Source: JBBRYW01 sp038253945 (GTDB taxonomy: Bacteria; Actinomycetota; Thermoleophilia; Gaiellales; Gaiellaceae). Taken from it: a DNA stretch of 64,000 bases. Below, one piece after another: positions 32,091-41,237 of the stretch (positions are counted from its first letter, which is position 1; each line of letters starts with the position of its first letter). The notes beneath the pieces are model-generated. The model ran no database searches. It was not told the DNA's origin and saw only the letters and a list, made by a program, of their open reading frames with translations. The stretch covers positions 1 to 64,000 of the forward strand of contig JBBSGR010000004.1 in assembly GCA_038253945.1 (NCBI GenBank), written 5' to 3'. Both the position numbers and the translations under genes were made by a program.

Positions 32091-33111
32091 GGGCTTCCGG
32101 GATCAGGTCGGCGGCCCGCTCGACATCGTCGTCGGAGACGTCCAGATGGGTCACCGCTCTGAGGACGCCCGGTCGCATCGTCGCGGAGAGCCCCACGCCC
32201 GCTCGGTGCAGCCGCTCGAGCGCCTCGGGCACCGGAAGGCCGAGCGGCGAGATGTCGATCTGGACGAAGTTCGTGTCCACCGCGACGGGGTCGACCGGAA
32301 GCCCTCGGCCGGCGAGACCTTCCGCCAGCCGGCGTGCTCGCGCGTGGTCCTCGGCCAGTCGCTCGACGTGGTGATCGAGCGCGTAGACGCCGGCGGCCGC
32401 GACGATTCCCGCTTGCCGCATCGCTCCGCCGAACGCGTGCTTCTCGTACCGGGCGGCCCGCATCAGCTCGTACGAGCCGGCGATGAGCGCCCCGAGCGGG
32501 CAGCCGAGCCCCTTCGAGAGGCAGAGCGTCACCGTGTCGAAAAGGCTGCCGATGCTCGCGGCCGGGATCCGCGACGCGACGGAGGCGTTCAGCAGGCGCG
32601 CACCGTCGAGGTGCAAGCGCAGGTCAAGATCGCGTCCAGTCTCGACGATCGCCAGTAGGTCGTCGCAGGGCCAGACCCGGCCGCCCCCGGTGTTGTGCGT
32701 GTTCTCGAGCGCCAGGATGCCGGTGCGAGGGACGTGGTGGCCGTCTCCCGAGCGGTATGTCTCCCGGACCTGGTCCGGAGTCAGGATCCCCCGCTCGCCA
32801 CGGAGCCCGCGGGTGACGAGCCCGGAGTGGCGGGCCGCGCCGCCGAGCTCCGCCACCATGATGTGCGCCGTCTCCTCGACGATCAGCTCGGTGCCGCGCT
32901 CGCCCAGGATCGTCAGCGCGATCTGGTTCGCCATCGTCGCGGTCGGCAGGTAGACGCTCTCCTCCTGGCCGAGCAGCTCGGCGCCGCGGCGCTCGAGCTC
33001 GAGTACCGTCGGATCCTCCCGCTTCTGCTCGTCGCCGACCGCCGCGGCGGCAATCGCGGCACGCATGCCCGCGGTCGGCTGAGTGAGCGTGTCGGAGCGG
33101 AGCTCGATCAC
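32068..33111 (-). CDS. ltaE: L-threonine/L-allo-threonine aldolase
   Basis: 347 residues from GTG 33111 (TTG 33123 also in frame). A PLP enzyme that cleaves threonine to glycine and acetaldehyde. It opens I-E-L-R-S-D-T-L-T-Q-P-T, has E-N-T-H-N-T-G-G-G and L-H-L-D-G-A-R-L-L-N-A, and the PLP lysine lies in L-C-L-S-K-G-L-G-C-P-L-G. The length is typical. Glycine produced here could feed the gcv system 11 kb away, but the loci are not linked. The GTG follows TTGAAT by 6 nt. It is divergent from the arsR-type gene. Confidence 0.9.
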   Translation of the reverse strand: MIELRSDTLTQPTAGMRAAIAAAAVGDEQKREDPTVLELERRGAELLGQEESVYLPTATMANQIALTILGERGTELIVEETAHIMVAELGGAARHSGLVTRGLRGERGILTPDQVRETYRSGDGHHVPRTGILALENTHNTGGGRVWPCDDLLAIVETGRDLDLRLHLDGARLLNASVASRIPAASIGSLFDTVTLCLSKGLGCPLGALIAGSYELMRAARYEKHAFGGAMRQAGIVAAAGVYALDHHVERLAEDHARARRLAEGLAGRGLPVDPVAVDTNFVQIDISPLGLPVPEALERLHRAGVGLSATMRPGVLRAVTHLDVSDDDVERAADLIPEALGTLARA

Positions 33112-33136
33112 GCCGCCATTCAACCAAACGTCGTGT

Positions 33137-33158
33137 GTAACTTGCCAGTTACGTAACT
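33137..33158 (+). promoter_or_regulatory. Operator-like palindromes between ltaE and the ArsR gene
   Basis: Two overlapping symmetric sequences: GTAACT-tgcc-AGTTAC (33137-33152) and AGTTACGTAACT (33147-33158). They sit 18 bp before the GTG of the ArsR-type regulator, the usual place for an ArsR autoregulatory site, and could also affect ltaE. Confidence 0.5.
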
Positions 33159-33176
33159 CGATGGTTAACTACAGCC

Positions 33177-33500
33177 GTGGGAGCCTTCGAGGCACTTGCC
33201 GATCCGACCCGCCGGCGCATCGTCGAGCTCCTGGCCGACGGAGAGCGGGATGCAGGCGAGATCGCCTCGTACTTCCCGGTCAGCCGCCCTGCGGTGTCGC
33301 GCCACCTGCGTGTGCTGCGCGAGCACGGCCTCGTGCGCTCGCGCGGGGATGCACAGCGGCGGATCTACTCACTCGACGCCGCCCCGCTCGCCGAGCTCGA
33401 CGAGTGGCTGGCCGGTTACCGGACGTTCTGGAGCAACCGTCTCGACGCACTCGAGACGCAACTTCGGCGCTCGCGCCGACAACGGAAGGAGACGGGCTGA
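33177..33500 (+). CDS. ArsR-family transcriptional regulator
   Basis: 107 residues from GTG. The winged helix is clear: F-E-A-L-A-D-P-T-R-R-R-I-V-E-L-L-A-D-G-E, then I-A-S-Y-F-P-V-S-R-P-A-V-S-R-H-L-R-V-L-R-E-H-G-L-V. No cysteine metal site is present, so it belongs to the non-metal subgroup commonly paired with AHSA1 proteins. Its stop overlaps the start of the AHSA1 gene (TGATG). Palindromes just upstream suggest autorepression. Confidence 0.9.
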   Translation: MGAFEALADPTRRRIVELLADGERDAGEIASYFPVSRPAVSRHLRVLREHGLVRSRGDAQRRIYSLDAAPLAELDEWLAGYRTFWSNRLDALETQLRRSRRQRKETG

Positions 33501-33988
33501 TGACCCAGGAACTAGGAGCGCTCTCGGTCGACGGCGACCGCTGCACGGTTCACTTCGAGCGGCTCTACGACGCGACGGCGGACGAGCTGTGGCGGGCTCT
33601 GACCGAGCCGGCGCAGCTCGCGGGCTGGCTCGCCGAGGCGCCCAGCATCGAGCTCCGTGGCGGCGGCGAGATCCACCTCGACTTCGGCGACGGAGAGGAG
33701 ATGCACGGGGTGATTCGCGAGATCGAGCCGTTGCGCGTTTTCGAGTACACGTGGCCCGAGGCCTGGGAGTCCGTCATCCGCTTCGAGCTGCGGCCCCACG
33801 ACGACGGCGTCCTGCTCGTGCTCGATCACCGAGCGCTGCCGACGGAGAAGGCTCCCTCCTACGGCGCCGGGTGGCACTCGCACCTGGACATGCTAGACGC
33901 GAGCCTCGCCGGTGGTTCGGTCGACTTCATGCCCCGCTACGAGGAGCTTCGGACCGCGTACGAGGACCAGGTCGCGGCGCTACGGTAG
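33500..33988 (+). CDS. AHSA1/SRPBCC-domain protein
   Basis: 162 residues. The START-like fold is seen in F-E-R-L-Y-D-A-T-A-D-E-L-W-R-A-L-T-E-P-A-Q-L-A-G-W-L, G-G-G-E-I-H-L-D-F-G-D-G-E and V-F-E-Y-T-W-P-E-A-W-E-S-V-I-R-F-E-L. These proteins bind hydrophobic ligands or act as co-chaperone-like factors; the ArsR-AHSA1 pairing is widespread and its ligand is usually unknown. It is translationally coupled to the regulator and ends 4 bp before the rlmN start region. Confidence 0.85.
   Translation: MTQELGALSVDGDRCTVHFERLYDATADELWRALTEPAQLAGWLAEAPSIELRGGGEIHLDFGDGEEMHGVIREIEPLRVFEYTWPEAWESVIRFELRPHDDGVLLVLDHRALPTEKAPSYGAGWHSHLDMLDASLAGGSVDFMPRYEELRTAYEDQVAALR
33981..33986 (+). promoter_or_regulatory. 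-10 element TACGGT of rlmN
   Basis: TACGGT ends 6 nt before GTG 33993 and overlaps the end of the AHSA1 gene. Confidence 0.45.
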
Positions 33989-33992
33989 CCGT

Positions 33993-35069
33993 GTGGATCT
34001 CGACCGCCTGAGCCTGTTCCTCTCGGAGAGCGGAGAGCCGCCTTTCCGCGCCGCCCAGGTCTGGAGCTGGGCGGCGCGGGGCGCTCCGGGGTACGAGTCG
34101 ATGACGAACGTCCCCGCCCGGCTGCGGGCGGCGCTCGGGAACGCGGTCCCGTTCTCGACGCTCGAAGTCGAGACGGAGCGCGAGAGCCGCGACGGGACCG
34201 TGAAGACGCTGTTTCGAACAGCCGAAGGTCATCCCGTCGAGTCGGTGCTGATGCGCTACCGCGACGGACGCCGCTCGCTCTGCCTCTCCTCGCAGTCCGG
34301 CTGCCCGCTCACGTGCAGCTTTTGCGCGACGGGGGCGATGCGGTTCGGGCGGAACCTCACCTCCTCGGAGATCCTCGACCAGGCGCTCCATTTCCGGCGC
34401 ATCGAGCCCGTCGACCACTGCGTCTTCATGGGCATGGGCGAGCCGATGCTGAACCTGGACGGCGTGATCGCCGCGGCCCGCCGCCTGCCGGATGTCGGGA
34501 TCACGCACCGGCGAACGACCATCTCCACGGTCGGCTGGCTCCCGGGGCTCCGCCGCTTCGTGGACGAGGTGAACGAGCCGATCCGGCTCGCGTTGTCGCT
34601 CCACGCCGCCGACGACTCGCTTCGGAGCTCGCTCATGCCGGTGAACGAGCGCTACCCGCTTCGAGACATCCTGGCGGAGTGCGAGCGCCTCTTCGAGCTG
34701 CGCCACCGCCGGGTCTTCGTCGAGTACGTGATGCTGGCCGGCGTCAACGACGGCGTCGAGCAGGCGGCCGCACTCGCCGAGCTCCTGGGCACGCGAGTGT
34801 ACAAGGTGAATCTGATCCCCTACAACCCAACCGGGTCGGAGTTCGAAGGGTCGTCTCGCGAGGCTATTGGCGCCTTTAAAGCCGTGCTCGACCGAGCCCG
34901 CGTGCCCGCTACGGTGCGGCTCACGCGTGGCCGCGACATCGAGGCGGCGTGCGGCCAGCTTGCGGCCGAGCGCATCAGTAGGCCGCTTCGAGACCCGCGA
35001 GCATCGGAAAGTGCCTTACGTTCGTCGTCAGCAGGTCGGCGTCCAGCTCCAGCGCAGTCGCGGCAATGA
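33993..35069 (+). CDS. rlmN: 23S rRNA (adenine2503-C2)-methyltransferase RlmN, with C-terminal extension
   Basis: A radical SAM enzyme that methylates A2503 of 23S rRNA and A37 of some tRNAs. The C-x3-C-x2-C cluster motif is C-P-L-T-C-S-F-C-A-T-G. M-G-M-G-E-P-M-L-N, I-S-T-V-G-W-L-P-G and N-L-I-P-Y-N-P are conserved, and the catalytic cysteines are present near A-A-C-G-Q-L-A. Members normally end shortly after that motif; here about 30 basic residues follow (R-I-S-R-P-L-R-D-P-R-A-S-E-S). They overlap the 3' end of the opposing VapC-like gene by 95 bp, so the original stop has probably been lost. GTG 33993 follows TACGGT by 6 nt. Confidence 0.92.
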   Translation: MDLDRLSLFLSESGEPPFRAAQVWSWAARGAPGYESMTNVPARLRAALGNAVPFSTLEVETERESRDGTVKTLFRTAEGHPVESVLMRYRDGRRSLCLSSQSGCPLTCSFCATGAMRFGRNLTSSEILDQALHFRRIEPVDHCVFMGMGEPMLNLDGVIAAARRLPDVGITHRRTTISTVGWLPGLRRFVDEVNEPIRLALSLHAADDSLRSSLMPVNERYPLRDILAECERLFELRHRRVFVEYVMLAGVNDGVEQAAALAELLGTRVYKVNLIPYNPTGSEFEGSSREAIGAFKAVLDRARVPATVRLTRGRDIEAACGQLAAERISRPLRDPRASESALRSSSAGRRPAPAQSRQ

Positions 35070-35352
35070 CGAAATCGACGTCGTCGATCCCAGGGTGCGC
35101 GCGCCTATAACGGCGGGCCAGCGCACCCGCGTGCCGCGCAATCCCCTCCTCCACCGGAACCCAACCGAGCTCGAGGAACAGACGCTCGACCGCGCCCTCC
35201 TCCGCGGACCGCATGCCGGCGAGAATCTCGAAGCGGGTGAGCTCGCTTGCGCCGTGCCATGTTCCTCCATCGACGAGCCTTTCCACAAGCGAGACCGCCG
35301 CCGGGCGGCCGCGCAGGAAGTCGATGACGATGGTGGAATCGAGGAGGTTCAC
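34975..35352 (-). CDS. VapC-like PIN-domain toxin
   Basis: 125 residues. PIN ribonuclease acidic residues are visible: L-L-D-S-T-I-V-I-D-F-L-R-G-R at the start, T-R-F-E-I-L-A-G-M-R in the middle, and I-D-D-V-D-F-V-I-A-A-T-A-L-E-L-D-A-D-L-L-T-T-N-V-R-H-F near the end. VapC enzymes cut tRNA or rRNA and are held by their antitoxin. Its ATG overlaps the antitoxin stop (ATGA). Its 3' end overlaps the rlmN extension. Confidence 0.88.
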   Translation of the reverse strand: MNLLDSTIVIDFLRGRPAAVSLVERLVDGGTWHGASELTRFEILAGMRSAEEGAVERLFLELGWVPVEEGIARHAGALARRYRRAHPGIDDVDFVIAATALELDADLLTTNVRHFPMLAGLEAAY

Positions 35353-35621
35353 TCCACGCCGATCCGGCGCAGGCGCTCGTTCATGCCGCCCTCGCCCCGG
35401 ATTGCGCGGATGTACTCCTCGGTGTTGAAGGGCCGGTCCTTCCAGATCCCGACCGCTGCCCTCAGGTTGGCACGGCGCTCCTCCTTGCTGCGCTCGGACG
35501 ATCCGTATTTCGCGCGAATCGCGCGGCGAATCAGCTCCGAGCGCGAGGCGCCACTCGCCGCCTCGGCCGCGTCGAGCAACTTCAGGTCATCCTCTGTCAG
35601 ATAAACCTGCGTCCGCGGCAC
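35349..35621 (-). CDS. VapB-like ribbon-helix-helix antitoxin
   Basis: 90 residues from GTG 35621, chosen because TATAGT lies exactly 6 nt upstream; an ATG at 35639 would overlap the -10 element. The N-terminus P-R-T-Q-V-Y-L-T-E-D-D-L-K-L-L-D-A-A-E-A-A-S-G-A-S-R-S-E-L-I-R-R-A-I is a CopG-type RHH DNA-binding domain. The C-terminal part (W-K-D-R-P-F-N-T-E-E-Y-I-R-A-I-R) should wrap the toxin. A CCATATGG palindrome next to the -10 is a possible operator. Confidence 0.85.
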   Translation of the reverse strand: MPRTQVYLTEDDLKLLDAAEAASGASRSELIRRAIRAKYGSSERSKEERRANLRAAVGIWKDRPFNTEEYIRAIRGEGGMNERLRRIGVE

Positions 35622-35627
35622 GACATC

Positions 35628-35643
35628 ACTATACACCATATGG
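35628..35643 (-). promoter_or_regulatory. Promoter/operator of the VapBC-like module
   Basis: Minus strand TATAGT (35628-35633) lies 6 nt before GTG 35621. The palindrome CCATATGG (35636-35643) abuts it. Confidence 0.5.
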
Positions 35644-35690
35644 CGTCACCCGACGTAGGCTCAGTTTTGCACTGGAGGCGAAAGGCCGCC

Positions 35691-37265
35691 TCATTCCCCG
35701 CGGTTCTCCAGCAGAACACCTTCCCAGGCGCGCAGGGTGACCCCGCCCGTCACCTGCTCGCCCTCCCGCTCGGCCCGCGTTCCCGCCAGGACGGCTCCGC
35801 TGACCCCCTCGAGCGTCGCCGGCCTCCCCCACAGGTTGACCGCCACGGTTGTTCCCTCGCCGCGCTGCCACGCCCACACCCCGAGCGGGGCCGGGAGCGA
35901 GCGGTACGCGCCCGCACGCAGGTCCTCGCTCTCGCGGCGCAGCTCGATCAGACGCCTGCAGAACGAGAGCATCGAGCCCGGGTCGTCCCGCTGCGCCGCC
36001 ACGCTCCGCCCAGGGGCATCGCCGACCGGCAGCCACGGCTCGATGCCTGGTGTGGTGAACCCGGCGCCCTCCTCGGCGCTCCACTGCATCGGCGTGCGCG
36101 CAGGATCGCGCCCGACCGGATCCCGGGCCTGCTCCTGCGAGACGCCGCCGTCGAGCATGCCGATCTCGTCGCCGTAGTAGAGAACCGGCGTGCCGCGCAA
36201 CGTGAGCAGGATCAGGAGCGCGCAGCGCGCCTTGCGCTCGTCACCGCCCGCCAAACGGCTCGGAAAACGCCCGATGTCGTGATTCGAGAGGGTCCAGACC
36301 GGCCAGGAGGCTGCGGGAACAACATGCTCGGTGGCCTCGACGAGCGAGCGGAGGCCGGATGCCTGGAGCGGGGCGAACGCGAACGGGAAGTTGAAGTTGA
36401 GCTGGAGCTCGTCGTCGTCGCCGTAGTAAAGCGCCCAGTCCTCGAGCGTACGCGCCCACGTCTCGCCGAGCAGCACGCGGGGCGGGTCGAAGCCGTCCGC
36501 TACAGACCGGAGGCGGCGGTGCAGCTCGTGCACCTCGGGCCGGTGCATGTTGTAGACCTGCCGCTGGCCGAGTCGCTGGTCGTGCGCGTCGTCGGAGTCC
36601 TCGGCCGACGGGTTGTCGCGCAGCTCCCGATCCTTGATCATCGCATGGGCGACGTCGATCCGGAAGCCGGCGATCCCGCGCTCGAACCAGAAGCGGAGAA
36701 CATCGTCGAACGCGCTGCGGACGGCCTCGCTCCACCAGTTCAGGTCCGGCTGCTCGGGCAGGAAGTTGTGCAGGTAGTACTGCCCTGTCGCCCCGTCGAG
36801 CGTCCAGGCCGGCCCGCCGAAGACCGAGACCCAGTTGCTCGGCGGCGACCCGTCCCGTGCGGGATCGGCCCAGACGTACCAATCGCGCCGCGCGGCGTCC
36901 CGCGAGGAGCGCGACTCGGCGAACCAGGCATGGCGGTCGCTCGTGTGGTTCGGGACGAGGTCGAGCAGGACGGCCATGCCCCGCTCCCCGGCCGCCGCCA
37001 CGAGGCGGTCGAGGTCGGCGAGCGTGCCGAGGTCGGGGTGGACGTCGCAGTAGTCGGCGACGTCGTAGCCCCAGTCGGCGTTGGGCGAGGGCATGATCGG
37101 GTTCAGCCAGACGGCGTCGACGCCGAGCCAGCTCAGGTAGTCGAGGCGCTCGGTGATGCCGGTGAGGTCGCCGATCCCGTCGCCGTTCGAGTCGGCGAAC
37201 GAGCGCGGGTAGATCTGGTAGATGACGCCCTCGCGCCACCAGGACCCGAGCACGTCGCGACTCAC
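35691..37265 (-). CDS. GH13 alpha-glucosidase / oligo-glucosidase
   Basis: 524 residues, no signal peptide, so cytoplasmic. GH13 motifs in order: W-W-R-E-G-V-I-Y-Q-I-Y-P-R-S-F, D-L-V-P-N-H-T-S-D, G-F-R-I-D-V-A-H (nucleophile D204), L-L-G-E-T-W (acid/base E268) and L-S-N-H-D (D330). The overall pattern fits oligo-1,6-glucosidase/alpha-glucosidase enzymes that hydrolyse imported maltodextrins or isomaltose, which suits its place beside a MalK/MalFG-type importer. Its GTG overlaps the DUF4032 stop (GTGA). Confidence 0.9.
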   Translation of the reverse strand: MSRDVLGSWWREGVIYQIYPRSFADSNGDGIGDLTGITERLDYLSWLGVDAVWLNPIMPSPNADWGYDVADYCDVHPDLGTLADLDRLVAAAGERGMAVLLDLVPNHTSDRHAWFAESRSSRDAARRDWYVWADPARDGSPPSNWVSVFGGPAWTLDGATGQYYLHNFLPEQPDLNWWSEAVRSAFDDVLRFWFERGIAGFRIDVAHAMIKDRELRDNPSAEDSDDAHDQRLGQRQVYNMHRPEVHELHRRLRSVADGFDPPRVLLGETWARTLEDWALYYGDDDELQLNFNFPFAFAPLQASGLRSLVEATEHVVPAASWPVWTLSNHDIGRFPSRLAGGDERKARCALLILLTLRGTPVLYYGDEIGMLDGGVSQEQARDPVGRDPARTPMQWSAEEGAGFTTPGIEPWLPVGDAPGRSVAAQRDDPGSMLSFCRRLIELRRESEDLRAGAYRSLPAPLGVWAWQRGEGTTVAVNLWGRPATLEGVSGAVLAGTRAEREGEQVTGGVTLRAWEGVLLENRGE

Positions 37266-38500
37266 GACTCGATCGGCTGGGCGAGCAGCTTGCGCTCGTT
37301 CGGCACGAGCCGCAGGACGTTGTCGACGTACGAGATGACGGCGAGCTCGAGACCGACGTCGAAGCCCGCCTCCTCGGACAGGTGCCAGCGATGATCGAGA
37401 ATCTCATGGAAGACCTCGGCGAGCTGGAGCTTGTCCCGCATGTCCTCTGGAATCGCGGAGACGGCAGGCTCGTAGACCTCGAGCAGCCAGCGGTAGCCGG
37501 CGACCTGATCCGGCAGGTGCATACCCTCCTCCTGCTCCAGCTTGGCGCGGAAGCTGCAGAGGTCGTTCAGCAGCCGCCGCGCCTGGTTCTCCTGGACGTC
37601 GAGACCCGTCAGTACCAGCAGGCGGCGCCGGTGGTGACCGGGCTCCACGACGTGCGGCTCGAGCCGGAGGCGGTAGCCGTCGGCGCCGCCCACGAGCTCG
37701 AGCTCCTCGACGTCGTAGCCGAGCTCGTTCAGCCGGCGCAGGCGGTCGTCGATCCGGTAGCTCTCGTCGAGCCCGAAGAGCTCGTCGCGCGTGACCTCGG
37801 TCCAGAGCCACTCGTAGCGCTGCACGAGCTCGCTGCCGATCTCCTCGGGGTCGAGATCGGGCGGCAGGCCGACGTCGGATGCCTCCACGTCAAGCAGCTC
37901 ACCGATCACGTTCTCCTCCGCAATCGAGATGTCGTGCAGACGCTGTCCGTCGGACAGACGGGGACGGAGCTCGCCCGTCTCGGCGTCGACGAGATGCGCG
38001 GAGAGACCGCCCGCGTCGCGCAGGAAAAGCGTGTTCGAGAGCGAGCAGTCGCCCCAGAAGAACCCCGCGAGATGCAGCCGGACGAGGAGCTCGACGAGCG
38101 CGTCGAGGAGCCGATTGCGGAGGTCGGGCACGCCGCGCCCGGTGAAGAGCACGCGGTAGGGCAGCGAGTACTGGAGGTGCCGGGTGATCAGGATCGCGTC
38201 CAGCTCCTCCCCGTCCTCCAGCGCGCGTTCGGTCACCACTCCGACGACCGGAACAACCGGGACGGACTCGTCGGCGAGCTGGCGCAGCAGCCGGTACTCG
38301 CGCACCGCTGGACGGCGCGCCAGCTCCTTCAGCGCGTAGAGCGTGCCGTCGTAGTTGACGAACCGGACGACGTGCCGAGAAATCCCTCGCACGACCTCGA
38401 CGATCCGATCCGAGTCCCACTCCTCGAGCGGGACGTCCCAGGGGAGGTCGAGGAAGCTCGGATTGGCCGTTCTGGCAACCAGCTGGAAGCGCGCCGGCAT
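37262..38500 (-). CDS. DUF4032 protein with kinase-like N-terminal fold
   Basis: 412 residues from ATG. The N-terminal half resembles lipopolysaccharide-kinase-like folds: F-V-N-Y-D-G-T-L-Y-A-L-K-E-L (a lysine strand), L-V-R-L-H-L-A-G-F-F-W-G-D-C-S-L-S-N-T-L-F (catalytic-loop-like D and N) and L-V-D-A-E-T-G-E (metal Asp). The second half (DUF4032) is helical with W-L-L-E-V-Y-E-P and E-I-L-D-H-R-W-H-L-S-E. DUF4032 is widespread in actinobacteria, often near sugar or central metabolism; its substrate is not known. It is coupled to the GH13 gene. Confidence 0.85.
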   Translation of the reverse strand: MPARFQLVARTANPSFLDLPWDVPLEEWDSDRIVEVVRGISRHVVRFVNYDGTLYALKELARRPAVREYRLLRQLADESVPVVPVVGVVTERALEDGEELDAILITRHLQYSLPYRVLFTGRGVPDLRNRLLDALVELLVRLHLAGFFWGDCSLSNTLFLRDAGGLSAHLVDAETGELRPRLSDGQRLHDISIAEENVIGELLDVEASDVGLPPDLDPEEIGSELVQRYEWLWTEVTRDELFGLDESYRIDDRLRRLNELGYDVEELELVGGADGYRLRLEPHVVEPGHHRRRLLVLTGLDVQENQARRLLNDLCSFRAKLEQEEGMHLPDQVAGYRWLLEVYEPAVSAIPEDMRDKLQLAEVFHEILDHRWHLSEEAGFDVGLELAVISYVDNVLRLVPNERKLLAQPIES

Positions 38501-38526
38501 CCGACCAGCCTATGCGCTCGGCCGGG

Positions 38527-39546
<1,020 letters not shown>

Positions 39547-39550
39547 GAGC

Positions 39551-40195
39551 TCAAGCCTCCAGATGCGTCGGGCGCGGCAGCGCGAAGTGCGCGGCCGCGA
39601 GGAACGAGTAGGCGATGGTCAGTGTCAGCAGAGGCAAAATCGCCGCGGCCGCGCCCAGCAGGTTGACGACGAGGAGGGCGAGCGCCAGGCCAGTGAAAGC
39701 CGCCGGCCGCCGGAGCACGGCGAGACCCGCATCCCGCGCCACGGCCGAGAATGCGCGCTCTCGCTCGAAGACGGCCAGCGGCCACAGCGCAAGCTGGACG
39801 ACGGCAAAACTGATCAGCAGGTAGAGCACGACGATCGAGAGCGGCCACGTAAGGCTTCCCGAGCCGCCGTAGAAGACGATCGCCACTCCGCCGAGCATGA
39901 GCACCACGAGTGCCCCCGCGCTGAGAACGAGGCCGCGGCGCCAGTGCAGGCGGAGGCCGACGAGGGCATCCCGGAGCCGGATGTCCTCCCCCTGCGCGAC
40001 CCTGACCGCGCAGTGCATGAGGGCGGCGGCAAGCGGTCCCACCAGCAGTAGCAGCAGCGCGGTCGGCGGCACGAGCAGCGCTGTCACGATGATCGGAGCC
40101 GCGAACACCGAGAAAGCGGCGTTCAGCAGCGCGAACCGCCACGACTGGCGATAGAAATCGCTGAGCGCCCGCCTGAGCGACTCGCGAACGCTCAT
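39551..40195 (-). CDS. DUF624/YesL-like membrane protein
   Basis: 214 residues with five to six transmembrane helices (A-P-I-I-V-T-A-L-L-V-P-P-T-A-L-L-L-L-L-V-G; L-S-I-V-V-L-Y-L-L-I-S-F-A-V; L-A-L-A-L-L-V-V-N-L-L-G). YesL-like proteins are commonly encoded within sugar ABC operons and are thought to be accessory or sensing proteins, without a defined reaction. The gene begins exactly where an ~73-bp copy of the murE-upstream repeat ends; its ATG is separated from the repeat by no spacer. It ends 4 bp before the ATPase gene. Confidence 0.75.
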   Translation of the reverse strand: MSVRESLRRALSDFYRQSWRFALLNAAFSVFAAPIIVTALLVPPTALLLLLVGPLAAALMHCAVRVAQGEDIRLRDALVGLRLHWRRGLVLSAGALVVLMLGGVAIVFYGGSGSLTWPLSIVVLYLLISFAVVQLALWPLAVFERERAFSAVARDAGLAVLRRPAAFTGLALALLVVNLLGAAAAILPLLTLTIAYSFLAAAHFALPRPTHLEA

Positions 40196-40268
40196 GGGCC
40201 AATCTCTTGAGCCTCATGCGGAGCGAGCGACTGACGACCGGAGGCGTCAGTCCGGCGATGCCGGGTGC
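40196..40268 (-). repeat. Dispersed repeat, single copy filling the malG-yesL gap
   Basis: About 73 bp that align, by eye at ~85% identity over 66 positions, with the third copy of the tandem repeat at 63364-63450. It runs from just after the upstream permease stop to the next start codon, in the same orientation relative to that gene as the murE copies. It contains ACTGACG-accggagg-CGTCAGT, a 7-bp stem. Confidence 0.75.
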
Positions 40269-41237
40269 TCATCCCTTGACACCGGCCGCCGTGACTCCGG
40301 CGATGAAGTAGCGCTGGAAGATCACGTAGATGGCCGCGATCGGCAAGATCGCGATCACGCTCGCCGCCATCACGGTCGGCCAGAGCGTGTTGTACTCCTT
40401 CACGAGGTTGGCGATCCCGACGGGGAGCGTGAATTTCGCCGTATCCTGCAGGATGATCAACTGCCAGAAGAAGTCGTTCCAGGTCCCCTGGAACGTGAGG
40501 ATCGTGACGGCAGCGAGCGCGGGCCCGGCGAGCGGCAGCATCACTCGCCAGTAGGTCTTGAAGTAGCCGGCGGCGTCAAGCTTGGCGGCCTCCTCGAAGT
40601 CCTTTGGAATCGTGAGGAAGTACTGCCGCATCAGAAACAGGTTCGTCGCCATTACGAGCTGGATGAGAATGTAGCCCTGGTAGGTCCCGATCAGGTTCCA
40701 GTGGATCGGCGGGAACTTGAGATTCCATTGAGTGTGAGGGAAGTCGGTCAGGATCTGAAAGACCGGCACGAGCCGCAGCTGGTCCGGGATCATCAGCGTT
40801 GCGAGGACGAGCATGAACAGCACCTCACGCCCCGGGAATCGAAGGCGCGCAAAGGCGTAGCCGCCGAGCGAGCAAAGGAAGAGGTTGATCAGCGTGACGG
40901 CGGACGCGAGGAAAAAGCTGTTGGCGGCATACCGCGCGAAATTGAACTGGTGCCATGCCTCGTTATATGCATGAAGGCTGGGATGGTTCGGCAGCAGCTT
41001 GAAGCCCTGGTTGCTTTCCTGGATGGTCTTCAGCGAGGTCGAGACGCTCCAGAAGAACGGCGTAAAAAAGAGCACCGCGACGGCAATCAGAATTGCGTAG
41101 ATCAAGACTCTCTTCACGCGATCGCCGCCGCTCCGGCCCGGAATCTCGCCGACCGGAGTGCCGATAGCGGGCTCCTCGCCGCGCGCCAGCCGCTCGATCA
41201 CGGCGACGTGCGGAGCAGCTTGTCTCTCGGTGGCCAT
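40269..41237 (-). CDS. Sugar ABC transporter permease, MalG type
   Basis: 322 residues. A cytoplasmic N-terminal stretch of about 40 residues precedes six transmembrane helices. The EAA loop that docks the ATPase is D-F-E-E-A-A-K-L-D-A-A-G-Y-F-K-T-Y-W-R-V-M-L-P-L. Tail G-V-T-A-A-G-V-K-G is typical of MalG. The start ATG overlaps the MalF-type stop by one base. It is intact, but its partner permease is frameshifted. Confidence 0.9.
   Translation of the reverse strand: MATERQAAPHVAVIERLARGEEPAIGTPVGEIPGRSGGDRVKRVLIYAILIAVAVLFFTPFFWSVSTSLKTIQESNQGFKLLPNHPSLHAYNEAWHQFNFARYAANSFFLASAVTLINLFLCSLGGYAFARLRFPGREVLFMLVLATLMIPDQLRLVPVFQILTDFPHTQWNLKFPPIHWNLIGTYQGYILIQLVMATNLFLMRQYFLTIPKDFEEAAKLDAAGYFKTYWRVMLPLAGPALAAVTILTFQGTWNDFFWQLIILQDTAKFTLPVGIANLVKEYNTLWPTVMAASVIAILPIAAIYVIFQRYFIAGVTAAGVKG

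Noticed and set aside
35640..37394. 584-residue open frame on the plus strand
   Set aside because: It lies antisense to the GH13 and DUF4032 genes, which carry all family motifs. Its composition (Arg, Pro, Ala, Val) is that of a GC-rich mirror frame.
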